A DNA stretch of 50,026 nt from Rhodobacter sp. (GTDB taxonomy: Bacteria; Pseudomonadota; Alphaproteobacteria; Rhodobacterales; Rhodobacteraceae): the NCBI GenBank assembly GCA_020250125.1, contig JADCEL010000031.1, forward strand, positions 1 to 50,026. The letters are read 5' to 3'. The translations under genes were made by a program, and so were the position numbers. Below are positions 1 through 8,642 of the stretch, piece after piece. The notes below the pieces were generated by a model. That model saw only the letters and a program-made list of their open reading frames with translations. It ran no database searches and was not told the origin of the DNA. How positions within the stretch are numbered: position 1 is the first letter of the stretch; each line of letters begins with the position of its first letter.

Positions 1-288
1 AAACAAGGCCAGTACAAAACCCTTGACGAACACGGATACTGGGCGGGGGCTTTGGCCCCCGGCCGGTCCTGATCCCGGCGCAGCGCTGTGGCAGGGGCGA
101 TGGCCCCTGCCAGACCGCAGGGGGCCTGCCGAACAGGTTCCTGCCATCCAGCCGGAAATCCATGCGGGCACCACTTTTCAGCAGCCAGTGACATCATCCC
201 GGTCAGGGCGCAGTCCGCCCGTTTTCATGGCCGAATACAGTCCCGCAGTTGCCGGAAGGCACGGCTGACCGCCGGCAGGGTGGGCCGC
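1..288. other. Gene-free left edge with two hairpins
   Basis: I see no credible gene here. Two perfect inverted repeats are visible: a 6-bp stem at 45-60 with a TTTG loop and a 9-bp stem at 90-111 with a four-base GATG loop. Neither is followed by a T-run, so they are not clear intrinsic terminators. They may end or insulate transcription from a gene lying to the left of the window. Confidence 0.4.
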
Positions 289-650
289 ATGGGCAATAAG
301 GGCGGCAAAGTCACCACAGACAAAGAAGAAACGGATGCTGCGGTCTTTGCCGGACGCCCCCTTGCGGCAAGACGCCCGACGGACAGGGACGTGCAATCCA
401 ATGCTGCCTTTGCCTTCGTGAAGGCGCTGTCACAGGACGGCAGGCTGACGATCCTGTTTCAGCTTTCAGACGGGGAACGTCCGGTCAGCGGGTTGGAACG
501 GCACCCCGGTTTTCATCAGGCCGCCGTCGGCCGGCAGCTGGCCCGCCCGAGGTCTGATGGTTTGGCGGCACCCCGCCGTTACGGCAAGACGATCCTCTGC
601 CGGATCAGCGACCCGCGCTTTGGGCAGATGATGTCGCTGCCAGGACCAGG
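289..650 (+). pseudogene. Decayed ArsR-family winged-helix regulator
   Basis: The frame opening with ATG at 289 contains the recognisable spine of an ArsR-type winged-helix repressor: ALSQDGRLTILFQLSDGERP (helix 2 region), then QAAVGRQLARPRSDGLAA (recognition helix) and the wing stretch RRYGKTILCRISDP, near 430-620. Several positions look damaged. QLARLR has become QLARPR, and the segment before the recognition helix is disrupted. An extra stretch separates the start from the first helix. The frame then runs on, without a stop, into sequence antisense to the neighbouring SDR gene, so the natural C-terminus is lost. Intact relatives are about 100 residues, dimerise, and sense metals or sulfur compounds; no metal-binding cysteine pattern is visible here. 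I infer a relic rather than a working gene. The 3' boundary is approximate. Confidence 0.45.
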
Positions 651-675
651 TTCAGCGCGCTGCAGCGGGCACCCC

Positions 676-1410
676 CTAGCCGCGTCCGAGAAACGGCATG
701 TCGCGGGCCATGATCGTCATGAAGGGCACGCTGACATCCAGCGGAAGGCGCGCCATCTGCAACACGGCATCGGCAACCAGCCGCACATCCATGACCGGCT
801 CTGCCTTCATCGAGCCGTCGGCCTGCGGCACCCCCTTGGGCATGGCCGCCACCATATCGGTGGCGGCATTGCCGATGTCGATCTGCCCGCAGGCGATGTT
901 GAAGGCCCGCCCGTCCAGCCCCAGGCTGCGGGTCAGGCCGGTTACCGCATGTTTCGACATCGTATAGGGGGCCGTTCCGGGACGTGGCACGGCGGCCGAG
1001 ATCGACCCGTTGTTGATGATCCGGCCACCTTGCGGGTTCTGGCGGCGCATCATGCCAAAGGCGGCACGCGCCACCGCGAACATGCCGGTGATGTTGACGC
1101 CGGACAGCGCCAGCCAGTCGGCCACGGGAATTTCGTCGATCGGCGCACCTTTGAGCGACATGCCCGCGTTGTTGAACAGCACATCGAGATGACCCCAGTC
1201 CTGCGCAATGCGCGTGAAGGCGGCATCGACCGCTGCCGGGTCCGTCACATCGCAGGGCAGGATCAGCGCCGGATTGCCGCCCGCCGTCTCGGTCAGCGGC
1301 ACCTCGCGGCGGCCGATCAGCGCAACGCGCCAGCCCGCCGCGATAAAGGCGCGCGCCGTGGCCCGCCCGATGCCGCTGCCGCCCCCGGTGATGACAATCC
1401 CCTGTGCCAT
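676..1410 (-). CDS. SDR-family NAD(P)-dependent oxidoreductase
   Basis: A 244-residue short-chain dehydrogenase/reductase. The cofactor-binding glycine motif TGGGSGIG is at residues 7-14, the structural NNAG motif near residue 82, and the catalytic Ser...Tyr-x-x-x-Lys set is in NNGSISAAVPRPGTAPYTMSK. Length is typical of a classical cytosolic SDR. I chose ATG at 1410 because it directly precedes the beta-1 strand (MAQGIVITGGG) and follows a purine-rich GGGGGCAGGG; the frame is open further upstream but that part does not look like SDR sequence. It lies 223 bases downstream of a D-xylonate-dehydratase-like gene on the same strand. In Caulobacter an SDR (XylB) oxidises D-xylose ahead of such a dehydratase, so a sugar dehydrogenase role is possible. 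Substrate cannot be read from sequence. Confidence 0.85.
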   Translation of the reverse strand: MAQGIVITGGGSGIGRATARAFIAAGWRVALIGRREVPLTETAGGNPALILPCDVTDPAAVDAAFTRIAQDWGHLDVLFNNAGMSLKGAPIDEIPVADWLALSGVNITGMFAVARAAFGMMRRQNPQGGRIINNGSISAAVPRPGTAPYTMSKHAVTGLTRSLGLDGRAFNIACGQIDIGNAATDMVAAMPKGVPQADGSMKAEPVMDVRLVADAVLQMARLPLDVSVPFMTIMARDMPFLGRG

Positions 1411-1633
1411 GCCCTGCCCCCTGCTGTTGCCCCGCAGTCTGCGATGCAGGTGCGGGGGGATGCAAGGGTGAAGGGCCGTCAGAAGCTGCGGCAACCGTCC
1501 GGGCTGGCGCGCCGGGCCACCATCACCGCAGCACCATGCGGCGCAGGGCAGGCGCGGTTGCCTGCAATCCTGTCCGGTTTCCCCGCCCGGCGGCGGTCAC
1601 GGCGGCGATCCGGCGGGCAGGGGGTGCGCGGGA

Positions 1634-3415
1634 TCAGTGGTTGTCACGCGGCAACCCCCGTGTGGCTGCAATGCGCCGGTACTTCAGGGCCGGCTTCAGG
1701 ACCATCCCTTCGGCAAGCTGATCGACCATGCCGCGCTGAATCTCCTGCCAGGGCGTCTGATGATCCGGATAGGGAAAGCCGCCCTGCGCCACCAGCGCAG
1801 CGCGCCGCGCGTCAAGCTCGGCCTCAGGCACCAGCAGATCGGCCCGGCCCTGCCGCAGGTCGATCCGGATGCGGTCACCGGTACGGACCAGCGCAAGGCC
1901 GCCCATGGCCGCCGCCTCGGGCGAGGCATTGAGGATGGACGGAGAACCCGATGTGCCCGACTGCCGGCCATCGCCGATGCAGGGCAGCATGGTGATGCCC
2001 TGCCGGATCAGCGCGGCGGGGGGCTGCATGTTCACCACCTCGGCACTGCCGGGATAGCCGATGGGGCCGGTGCCGCGGATGACAAGGATGCAGCGGGCAT
2101 CGATCCCCAGCGCGGGATCGTCGATGCGGGCGTGATAATCCTCGGGCCCTTCGAAGACGATGGCACGGCCTTCGAATGCGTCGGGGTCATCGGGGTTCGA
2201 CAGGTAGCGGTCGCGGAACTCTGCCGCGATGACCGAGGTTTTCATGATGGCCGACTCAAAGAGGTTGCCCTTGAGGTTCACGAAACCTGCGGCAGGCTTC
2301 AGCGGCTTCGCAAAGGGGCGGATCACCTCGGGGTCGTCCACGCACGCGCCTGCATAGGCTTCGGCAATGGTCAGGCCGCTGACGGTCAGCGCCTGCGGAT
2401 TGGGCAGTACGCCCGCCGCCATAAGTTCGGCAATCACGCCGGGCACGCCGCCCGCGCGGTGGAAATCCTCGCCCAGAAAGCGCCCGGCAGGTTGCAGATC
2501 GACCAGCAGCGGAATGTGCAATCCCAGGCGCTGCCAGTCGTCATTGGTCAAATCCAGCCCCAGATGGCGCGCGATGGCGTTGAGGTGAATCGGCGCATTG
2601 GTGGACCCGCCGATGGCGGAATTGACCACGATGGCATTCTCAAAGGATGCCCGCGTCATGATATCGGATGGCTTCAGATCCTCGCGGACCATGTCCACGA
2701 TGCGCCGACCCGTCAGATAGGCCATCTGGCCGCGTTCGCGACAGGGGGCGGGAATGGCGGCAGAGCCGGGCAACTGCATGCCCAGCGCCTCGGCCAGGGA
2801 ATTCATGGTCGTGGCCGTGCCCATGGTGTTGCAGTACCCCACCGAAGGGGCCGAGGCTGCGGCCATGTCCATGAAGCCTTCGTAATCGATCTCGCCGGCC
2901 GCAAGCTGCTGGCGCCCCGCCCAGATGATGGTGCCCGACCCGGCGCGCCGGCCCTTGTGCCAGCCGTTCAGCATCGGGCCGACCGACAGGGCGATGGCGG
3001 GAATATCCACCGTGGCCGCCGCCATCAGCAGCGCGGGCGTGGTCTTGTCGCAGCCGATGGTCAGAACGACCCCGTCCAGCGGATAGCCGTAGAGCGTTTC
3101 CACCAGTCCGAGATAGGCCAGGTTGCGGTCCAGCGCCGCCGTGGGGCGCTTGCCGGTTTCCTGGATGGGATGGACGGGAAATTCAAGGCAGATGCCGCCC
3201 GCAGCCACGATGCCGTCACGCACCCGCTTGGCCAGTTCCACATGATGTCGGTTGCAGGGCGACAGGTCCGATCCGGTCTGGGCAATGCCGATGATCGGCT
3301 TGCCGGACTGCAATTCGGCGCGCGTGATGCCGTAGTTAAGGTAGCGCTCGATGTAAAGCGCGGTCATGCCGGGGTTGTCGGGGTTGTCGAACCAGGATTG
3401 CGAACGGAGTTTCAT
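1634..3415 (-). CDS. IlvD/Edd-family dehydratase, D-xylonate dehydratase-like
   Basis: A 593-residue protein of the IlvD/Edd family, which dehydrates sugar acids or dihydroxyacids using an iron-sulfur cluster and Mg2+. The three expected cluster cysteines are present: C54 (LSPCN), C122 (GCDKTTP) and C195 ([12 protein letters not shown]). The C-terminal hallmark [20 protein letters not shown] is also present. From memory, the opening ([21 protein letters not shown]) and overall length resemble Caulobacter XylD, D-xylonate dehydratase, more than IlvD or Edd. That would make 2-keto-3-deoxy-sugar acid. I started at ATG 3415, just before the conserved KLRSQSWF; the longer frame upstream is low-complexity. 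The gene sits between a DHA2 exporter and an SDR on the same strand. Related arabinonate or galactonate specificity cannot be excluded. Confidence 0.85.
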   Translation of the reverse strand: MKLRSQSWFDNPDNPGMTALYIERYLNYGITRAELQSGKPIIGIAQTGSDLSPCNRHHVELAKRVRDGIVAAGGICLEFPVHPIQETGKRPTAALDRNLAYLGLVETLYGYPLDGVVLTIGCDKTTPALLMAAATVDIPAIALSVGPMLNGWHKGRRAGSGTIIWAGRQQLAAGEIDYEGFMDMAAASAPSVGYCNTMGTATTMNSLAEALGMQLPGSAAIPAPCRERGQMAYLTGRRIVDMVREDLKPSDIMTRASFENAIVVNSAIGGSTNAPIHLNAIARHLGLDLTNDDWQRLGLHIPLLVDLQPAGRFLGEDFHRAGGVPGVIAELMAAGVLPNPQALTVSGLTIAEAYAGACVDDPEVIRPFAKPLKPAAGFVNLKGNLFESAIMKTSVIAAEFRDRYLSNPDDPDAFEGRAIVFEGPEDYHARIDDPALGIDARCILVIRGTGPIGYPGSAEVVNMQPPAALIRQGITMLPCIGDGRQSGTSGSPSILNASPEAAAMGGLALVRTGDRIRIDLRQGRADLLVPEAELDARRAALVAQGGFPYPDHQTPWQEIQRGMVDQLAEGMVLKPALKYRRIAATRGLPRDNH

Positions 3416-3589
3416 GATATCCCTGAAAGTTGCACAAAGGCCGGCAGAGTCGCGGCACACCCCGCAACCCTGCCCTGCGCCTTGGGCGCGGTCAACGCTG
3501 GCTGTCACTGTCCTGCCGTCAGCACGCGCGGGTCGGCTGGCAGGGGCACCCTTGCCCGCATCCCGCAAGCGGCGCGGCGGGTCTGCCGG

Positions 3590-5044
3590 TCAGCCCGGGC
3601 CGATCCGGCCGGGCCGGAAAAGACAGGGGACAAGCACGGCAATCGTCAGGAAGGCAAGCGTATTGTAAAGGATCGCCCGGGTGATGGCCGAGGCATAAAG
3701 AAAATGCGGTGCCGCCGCAGCGGCATCAGAGGCGGCAAGGCGGGAAAAGAAGATCTCGCCCATGATCGCAACACCAAACGCGCTGCCCACCTGCTGCACC
3801 GCCTGCAGCGCGCCCGAGGCGGACCCGGTATCACGCCCGCTGATCGTGGACAGCACAGTCTGGAACAGGGGCGAGATCGCGGTTCCAAGACCCAGCCCGC
3901 CCAGCGCCAGCGGCGGCGCAAAGCGCGCCCAGACGATGCTGTCGCCGGTTGCCAGGATGGTCAGCCGCAGCCAAAGCATCGCCAGGCCCAAAAACGCGGC
4001 CCCTGTGGCGATGCGGCCGACCTGCCAGCGCGCGCCGAGCCGCCCCGACAGGATGGACGCGGCCAGCACCCCCAGCGGAAACGGCAGCGTCGTCAGGCCC
4101 GATTGCAGCGGCGTCAGGCCATAGCCGTTCTGCAGATAAAGCGCCAGCACCAGGAAGAACCCCGGAATGCCGGAAAACAGCAGCGCCGTCAGACCGGTGC
4201 CCAGCAGATAGGGACGGTTCGCCAGCAGGGTGGCGGACAGAACCTGCGGCCCGCCGCGCGCCTGCTGGCGCTTCAGCCAGGCCACGAACAGCGCCGCCAC
4301 CGGGACCGAGGCCGCCATCATCGCAAAGCACCACCACGGCCAGCCGGCCTGCCGCCCCTCGATCAGCGGAAAGATCACCAGAAGCAGCGCCGTACCGGCA
4401 ATGGCGATGCCGGGATAGTCATTGCGCAGCCCGCGCGATCCCGCGACTTCGGGCACAAAGCGCAGGGCGGCAAGAACAGCGATGATGCCGACCGGAATGT
4501 TCACCAGAAAGATCGGCCGCCAGCCCAGCCCCCAGATATCCTGCCCGATCAGAAAGCCGCCCAGCACCGGGCCGGTGACGGCGGCAAGCCCCGCCGACAG
4601 TCCGAACAGGGCAAAGGCCGCGCCGCGTTCCTTCGGCTCGAACAGGGCCGGCACGATGGCCAGCGTCTGCGGCGTCATCATCGCCCCGCCGGCCGCCTGC
4701 AGCACCCGCGCCGCCACCAGGGTTTCGATGGTGGGGGCAAGCCCGCACAGGGCCGACCCCAGCGTGAACACCCCCACGCCCCAGACGAACATGCGCCGCC
4801 GCCCCAGGATATCGCCCAGGCGCCCGGATGGCAGCAGGCCAAGGGCAAAGACAAGGATATAGGCGGCAACCACCCATTCGATCTGGCTGCTGGTGGCATT
4901 GAACGCCCTTTGCAGGCCGGGAAGGGCGACATTGACAATGGTCACGTCGATCAGGTTCATGAATCCCGCAATCAGCAGGACCGTCATCGCCAGCCAGCGG
5001 CCGGGTTTCGGCGCGGGGGCCGGGGTCGTGGCAGGCATGGACAT
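3590..5044 (-). CDS. DHA2-family (EmrB/QacA-type) MFS transporter
   Basis: A 484-residue, very hydrophobic protein of the major facilitator superfamily, DHA2 drug:H+ antiporter type. The first helix carries LIDVTIVNVALPGLQ, the motif D1 signature of DHA2 members. Motif A follows as GRLGDILGRRRMF, and motif C-like glycine/proline residues occur in AAVTGPVLGGFL. About 14 membrane helices fit the length. ATG 5044 is preceded at seven bases by AAAGG. It lies 174 bases upstream of the dehydratase on the same strand, so the two may share a transcript, although drug-exporter relatives do not usually import sugar acids. It is divergent from the haloperoxidase-like gene. Export of a toxic compound is the family role; the substrate is unknown. 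Confidence 0.85.
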   Translation of the reverse strand: MSMPATTPAPAPKPGRWLAMTVLLIAGFMNLIDVTIVNVALPGLQRAFNATSSQIEWVVAAYILVFALGLLPSGRLGDILGRRRMFVWGVGVFTLGSALCGLAPTIETLVAARVLQAAGGAMMTPQTLAIVPALFEPKERGAAFALFGLSAGLAAVTGPVLGGFLIGQDIWGLGWRPIFLVNIPVGIIAVLAALRFVPEVAGSRGLRNDYPGIAIAGTALLLVIFPLIEGRQAGWPWWCFAMMAASVPVAALFVAWLKRQQARGGPQVLSATLLANRPYLLGTGLTALLFSGIPGFFLVLALYLQNGYGLTPLQSGLTTLPFPLGVLAASILSGRLGARWQVGRIATGAAFLGLAMLWLRLTILATGDSIVWARFAPPLALGGLGLGTAISPLFQTVLSTISGRDTGSASGALQAVQQVGSAFGVAIMGEIFFSRLAASDAAAAAPHFLYASAITRAILYNTLAFLTIAVLVPCLFRPGRIGPG

Positions 5045-5266
5045 GAGGGTACCTTTGCGGATGGCCGGGCTTTGGCACATGTGCCCCCGCCAGGGGCCGC
5101 AGGTTAGCCGGGGCCACGGAAATGGCAAGGCCGCCCGTCCCTGCAAGCCATGCCTGGGGCAGGCGGTACCTGCCCCGGCAGCGGCCACTTGCATGGTCAC
5201 GCGACGGCGTGCTTAGTGTCCGCGTCAGCGCCCGGTCAGGGCGGCGAGGGGCGGGGAAAGGCCGGC

Positions 5267-6577
5267 ATGAACATCATCCATCGGGCGGCTGGGGTCTGTG
5301 CCGTGATGCTGTGGGGCTGGGCCGGGGTGGCGCAGGCGGCACTGCCGCCGGAACAGGTCCTGCAGAACTGGTACAGGCTGATGCTGGAACTGGTGCGCCA
5401 CACGCCAACCTATACGCCCCCGGTCGCAAGCCGGGCCTTCGCCTATGTCGGCATCACCGGGTTCGAGGCCGTCGCAGGCGGCAGCGATGACCTTCAGACG
5501 CTGGCCGGGCAGGTCAACGGGCTGACGGCCCTTCCCGCACGCGACGCCGCCCTTGCCTATGATGACGGGGTGGTCCTTCAGGCGGCGCTGTCGACGGCGG
5601 TGAAGACGTTTTTTTCCAACACCGGGCCCACCGGCCAGCGGGCCATGGCCGCGATGGCGCGTGTGCTGACGGAAAAGACCACGGCCGGCCTTCCCGACGA
5701 TGTCACAGCGCGCAGCACGGCGCTGGGGATGGCGATTGCGCAGCATGTGATCAGCTGGTCCCTGACCGATGGCGGTGCCGTGGTGGAAAACATGGGCTTC
5801 CCCTATGACCACGCGCTTGGGACTGCGCCGGGGGCCTGGGTGCCGACCAGCAAGATCGTGCAGCAGCAAAAGCCGCTTCTGCCGCAGTGGGGCAACAACC
5901 GCACCTTTGCCATGCCGGACGGTGCCACCTGCGGCCTGCCCCCGCCGCCCGCCTACAGCGAGGAACCGGGATCGGCCTTCTACGCAGAGGCCAAAGAGGT
6001 TTACGATACCGTCAAGACCCTGACCCCGGAACAGCGCCAGATCGCGCGGTTCTGGTCGGATGACCCGATGCTGTCGCCGACCCCGCCCGGCCACTGGATT
6101 TCCATCGCCCTGCAGATTCAGGATGCCACCGGTGCCCCGCTGGCCGAGCGGGTCGATCTGCAGGCCCGGCTTGGCATCGCGCTGGCCGATGCCTTCATCG
6201 GCTGCTGGCATGCGAAGTTCGAATATGATCTTCTGCGCCCTGTCACCTATATCCGCGCAACCATGGACGCCAAATGGGAACCGCTGCTGAACACCCCGCC
6301 CTTCCCGGAATATCCCAGCGGCCACAGCACCCAGTCCGGGGCCGCCGCCGAAGTGCTGACCGACTTTTTCGGCGAGGATTTCGCCTTCGAGGATGCAACC
6401 CATCTGGACGACGGGCTGGAACCGCGCCGGTTCCCCAGCTTCCGGGCGGCGGCGCAGGAGGCGGGGATGTCGCGTCTTTATGGCGGCATCCATTTCCGGT
6501 CTGCCATTGACCGGGGGCTGGAGCAGGGCCGCTGCATCGGCCGTCATGTGACCGCCCTGCAGACAAGGACAAAGTGA
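5267..6577 (+). CDS. Exported PAP2-superfamily vanadium haloperoxidase-like protein
   Basis: A 436-residue protein with a cleavable signal peptide (hydrophobic VCAVMLWGWAGVAQA, cut before ALPPE), hence periplasmic. The C-terminal half carries the vanadate/phosphate pocket of the PAP2 superfamily: K-x6-R-P in KFEYDLLRP, then PSGH in FPEYPSGHSTQSG, then SRLYGGIHF. These supply the Lys, Arg, Ser-Gly-His, Arg and His ligands. The Asp after the last His sits two residues later than in SRx5Hx3D phosphatases, as in the haloperoxidase-like branch. It could oxidise halides with peroxide or act as an acid phosphatase. ATG 5267 starts the signal peptide; the frame upstream has none. Its stop overlaps the next start (TGATG), so it is translationally coupled to the CRTAC1 gene. 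Confidence 0.82.
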   Translation: MNIIHRAAGVCAVMLWGWAGVAQAALPPEQVLQNWYRLMLELVRHTPTYTPPVASRAFAYVGITGFEAVAGGSDDLQTLAGQVNGLTALPARDAALAYDDGVVLQAALSTAVKTFFSNTGPTGQRAMAAMARVLTEKTTAGLPDDVTARSTALGMAIAQHVISWSLTDGGAVVENMGFPYDHALGTAPGAWVPTSKIVQQQKPLLPQWGNNRTFAMPDGATCGLPPPPAYSEEPGSAFYAEAKEVYDTVKTLTPEQRQIARFWSDDPMLSPTPPGHWISIALQIQDATGAPLAERVDLQARLGIALADAFIGCWHAKFEYDLLRPVTYIRATMDAKWEPLLNTPPFPEYPSGHSTQSGAAAEVLTDFFGEDFAFEDATHLDDGLEPRRFPSFRAAAQEAGMSRLYGGIHFRSAIDRGLEQGRCIGRHVTALQTRTK

Positions 6578-8178
6578 TGTCCTCCGGGTTTGTCCGCGCC
6601 GCAGTTTTGCTGATGACAGGCGGGCTTACCCTGGCGCAGGCCCAGGAGACACCGGTCATCCCGACCTTCGTCGAGGAAACCGGCAGCGCCGGAATTGCGA
6701 GCATCTTCGAGGGTGATTGGGAATACATGGTGGGCGGCGGGGCCGCGACATTCGACTGCAATGATGACGGCTTTCCCGACATGCTGCTGGCCGGCGGCAC
6801 TGCCCCCGCCGCCTTTTACCGCAACACCGGCACGCGGGGCGGCCCGCTGCGCTTTGCCGCCGAAACAAGCGGGCTGGAGATTGACCGGGTCGCAGGGGCC
6901 TATCCGCTGGACATCGACAGTGACGGGATCACCGATCTGGTTCTGCTGCGCGTGGGCGAAAACCTGGTGATGCGGGGGCTGGGCAACTGCCGGTTCGAAC
7001 GCGCGAATGACGCCTGGGGGTTTGACGGGGGCGATGCCTGGTCAACCGCCTTTGCCGCCACCTGGGAACGCGGCGCGGCCTGGCCGACGCTGGCGATCGG
7101 CAATTACGTCGACCGGACAGAGGAAGCCTTTCCCTGGGGGTCCTGCACCGACAACTGGCTGCACCGCCCCAGCACGGCAGGCACCGGCTTTGCCCCGCCC
7201 CTGCCGCTGACGCCCAGCTACTGCGCCCTGTCGATGCTGTTCACCGACTGGAACCGGTCCGGCACGCCCGGCCTGCGGGTGTCGAATGACCGCGAGTATT
7301 ACAAGGGCGGCACCGAGCAGATGTGGCGCATTGATCCGGGTGCCGACCCCGTCCTTTACGGCGAGGCGGACGGCTGGAAGACGCTGAAGATCTGGGGCAT
7401 GGGCATTGCCAGCCATGATCTGAACTTCGACGGCTACCCGGAATATTTCCTGACCAGCATGGCGGACAACAAGCTGCAAACGCTGGCCACAGTGCCTGAA
7501 ACGGGCGCGCCGAAGGCAACCTATGCGGATGTCGCCTTTGCCAGGGGGGCGATTGCCCAGCGTCCCTATATGGGCGATGATCTGCGGCCCAGCACCGCCT
7601 GGCATGCGCAGTTCGAAGATGTGAACAACGACGGTCTGGCGGACCTGTTCGTGGCCAAGGGCAATGTCGCCAAGATGCCCGACTTTGCCGAAAAAGACCC
7701 CAACAACCTGCTGCTGCAAAGGCGCGACGGAACCTTCCTTGAATCGGGCGGCCCGTCCGGCGTGGGCAGCACCCGCATTGCGCGCGGCGCGGCCCTGGTG
7801 GATTTCAACCTGGACGGCCTGCTTGATCTGGTGGTGGTGAACCGCTGGGAAACGGCACAGATTTGGCGCAATACCGGCGCAGGGGCGGGCAACTGGTTGC
7901 AGCTGCGGCTGCGCCAGCCCGGCCCGAACCCGGATGCGATCGGCTCCTGGATCGAGGTGCGCACAGGCGATGTCGTGCAGCGCCGCGAAGTGACCTCGGG
8001 CGGCGGTCACGCCGGGGGCAGCCTTGGCTGGTGGCATATGGGCCTCGGGGCAGAAAAGGCCCCCGCGATGCGGGTGATCTGGCCGGATGGTACCCAAGGG
8101 CCCTGGCAGCCGGTTGCGGCGAACGAATTCTACGTGGTCGACAGGGACGGATCGGCCCGGCCCTGGTCCCCGCGCTGA
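6577..8178 (+). CDS. Exported CRTAC1-family protein (FG-GAP repeats plus ASPIC/UnbV)
   Basis: A 533-residue exported protein (signal peptide ending ...LTLAQA). Five calcium-binding loops of the D-x-D/N-x-DG type typical of FG-GAP/VCBS beta-propeller blades are visible: DCNDDGFPDM, DIDSDGITDL, DLNFDGYPEY, DVNNDGLADL and DFNLDGLLDL. The final ~100 residues (GNWLQLRLRQ..., SGGGHAGGSLGWWHMGLG, VIWPDG) form an ASPIC/UnbV domain. Together these define the CRTAC1 family, whose biochemical role is not established. A GTG codon lies immediately before the chosen ATG (6574); I prefer ATG 6577, which overlaps the stop of the haloperoxidase-like gene. The tight coupling suggests the two secreted proteins work together. 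Nothing downstream on this strand belongs to the unit. Confidence 0.85.
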   Translation: MSSGFVRAAVLLMTGGLTLAQAQETPVIPTFVEETGSAGIASIFEGDWEYMVGGGAATFDCNDDGFPDMLLAGGTAPAAFYRNTGTRGGPLRFAAETSGLEIDRVAGAYPLDIDSDGITDLVLLRVGENLVMRGLGNCRFERANDAWGFDGGDAWSTAFAATWERGAAWPTLAIGNYVDRTEEAFPWGSCTDNWLHRPSTAGTGFAPPLPLTPSYCALSMLFTDWNRSGTPGLRVSNDREYYKGGTEQMWRIDPGADPVLYGEADGWKTLKIWGMGIASHDLNFDGYPEYFLTSMADNKLQTLATVPETGAPKATYADVAFARGAIAQRPYMGDDLRPSTAWHAQFEDVNNDGLADLFVAKGNVAKMPDFAEKDPNNLLLQRRDGTFLESGGPSGVGSTRIARGAALVDFNLDGLLDLVVVNRWETAQIWRNTGAGAGNWLQLRLRQPGPNPDAIGSWIEVRTGDVVQRREVTSGGGHAGGSLGWWHMGLGAEKAPAMRVIWPDGTQGPWQPVAANEFYVVDRDGSARPWSPR

Positions 8179-8198
8179 CAGCGCGGGGCGCGGCGCAG

Positions 8199-8244
8199 GC
8201 CGGTCGCGCGGCGCAGGCCGCAAGCCGCCTCGGGCGCGACCGGC
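8199..8244. repeat. 11-bp inverted repeat after the CRTAC1 gene
   Basis: GCCGGTCGCGC at 8199-8209 is repeated in perfect inversion at 8234-8244, 24 bases apart. The motif GCGCGACCGG recurs in the element next door (8336-8405). It could end transcription of the CRTAC1 gene, but no T-run follows. It stops one base before the left end of the MITE-like element. Confidence 0.6.
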
Positions 8245-8254
8245 TTAGAGCATG

Positions 8255-8280
8255 ATGACGGATCGTTATGACGGATCGTT
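8255..8280. repeat. Tandem 13-bp duplication
   Basis: ATGACGGATCGTT occurs twice in direct tandem (8255-8267 and 8268-8280), just inside the left terminus of MITE-like copy 1. Copy 2 has one degenerate equivalent, so the duplication probably arose after the copies diverged. Confidence 0.8.
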
Positions 8281-8324
8281 GAATCAGTCGGCACAGGGCT
8301 GTGCCATCTTTTCTTGCCGGATTT

Positions 8325-8405
8325 GACCCGCGTCAAATCCGGTCGCGCCTGCCTGCCCCCTGGCAGGCGCGAAGACGCGCCAGCCCAGGCAGGCGCGACC
8401 GGATT
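8325..8405. repeat. Nested palindromes inside MITE-like copy 1
   Basis: Two perfect inverted repeats interlock. A 20-bp arm at 8336-8355 is repeated inverted at 8386-8405. An 11-bp arm, CCGGATTTGAC, closes on GTCAAATCCGG across a CCGC loop just before it, near 8317-8342. A third, smaller palindrome fills the loop of the 20-bp pair. The 20-bp arms are absent from copy 2, so this block looks like a separate insertion into the element. Confidence 0.75.
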
Positions 8406-8642
8406 ACCAGCGTCAGGTGTGTGGCTCTCCCCTTGCCTGCGGGCTCAAGCCCTTCGGCAATCGGATCGCGGAAAGGCTCCACCGGAGCCTTTCCGGTCGA
8501 TCCTCCGGGCGCGCGGTCTCCAACCTTGCCGCGCGTTTTCCTGAAGGATTTTCGCCCAGTGTCTTCGGTTTGCACCTGGTCTTGCCGACGCCTGCGCGAC
8601 ACAAGACTGCGATGCGGTGTTTCCACAAATCAACCTCATGCT

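Noticed and set aside
1637-5107. A very long open frame on the plus strand opposite the dehydratase and exporter genes
   Set aside because: It is antisense to two well-defined genes, is rich in Arg, Gln, Gly and His, and shows no domain. Such frames are expected in GC-rich DNA.
8333-8626. Short frames inside the MITE-like copies that align with each other at the protein level
   Set aside because: Protein similarity follows from DNA similarity. Third codon positions are the best conserved in this frame, opposite to the coding expectation.
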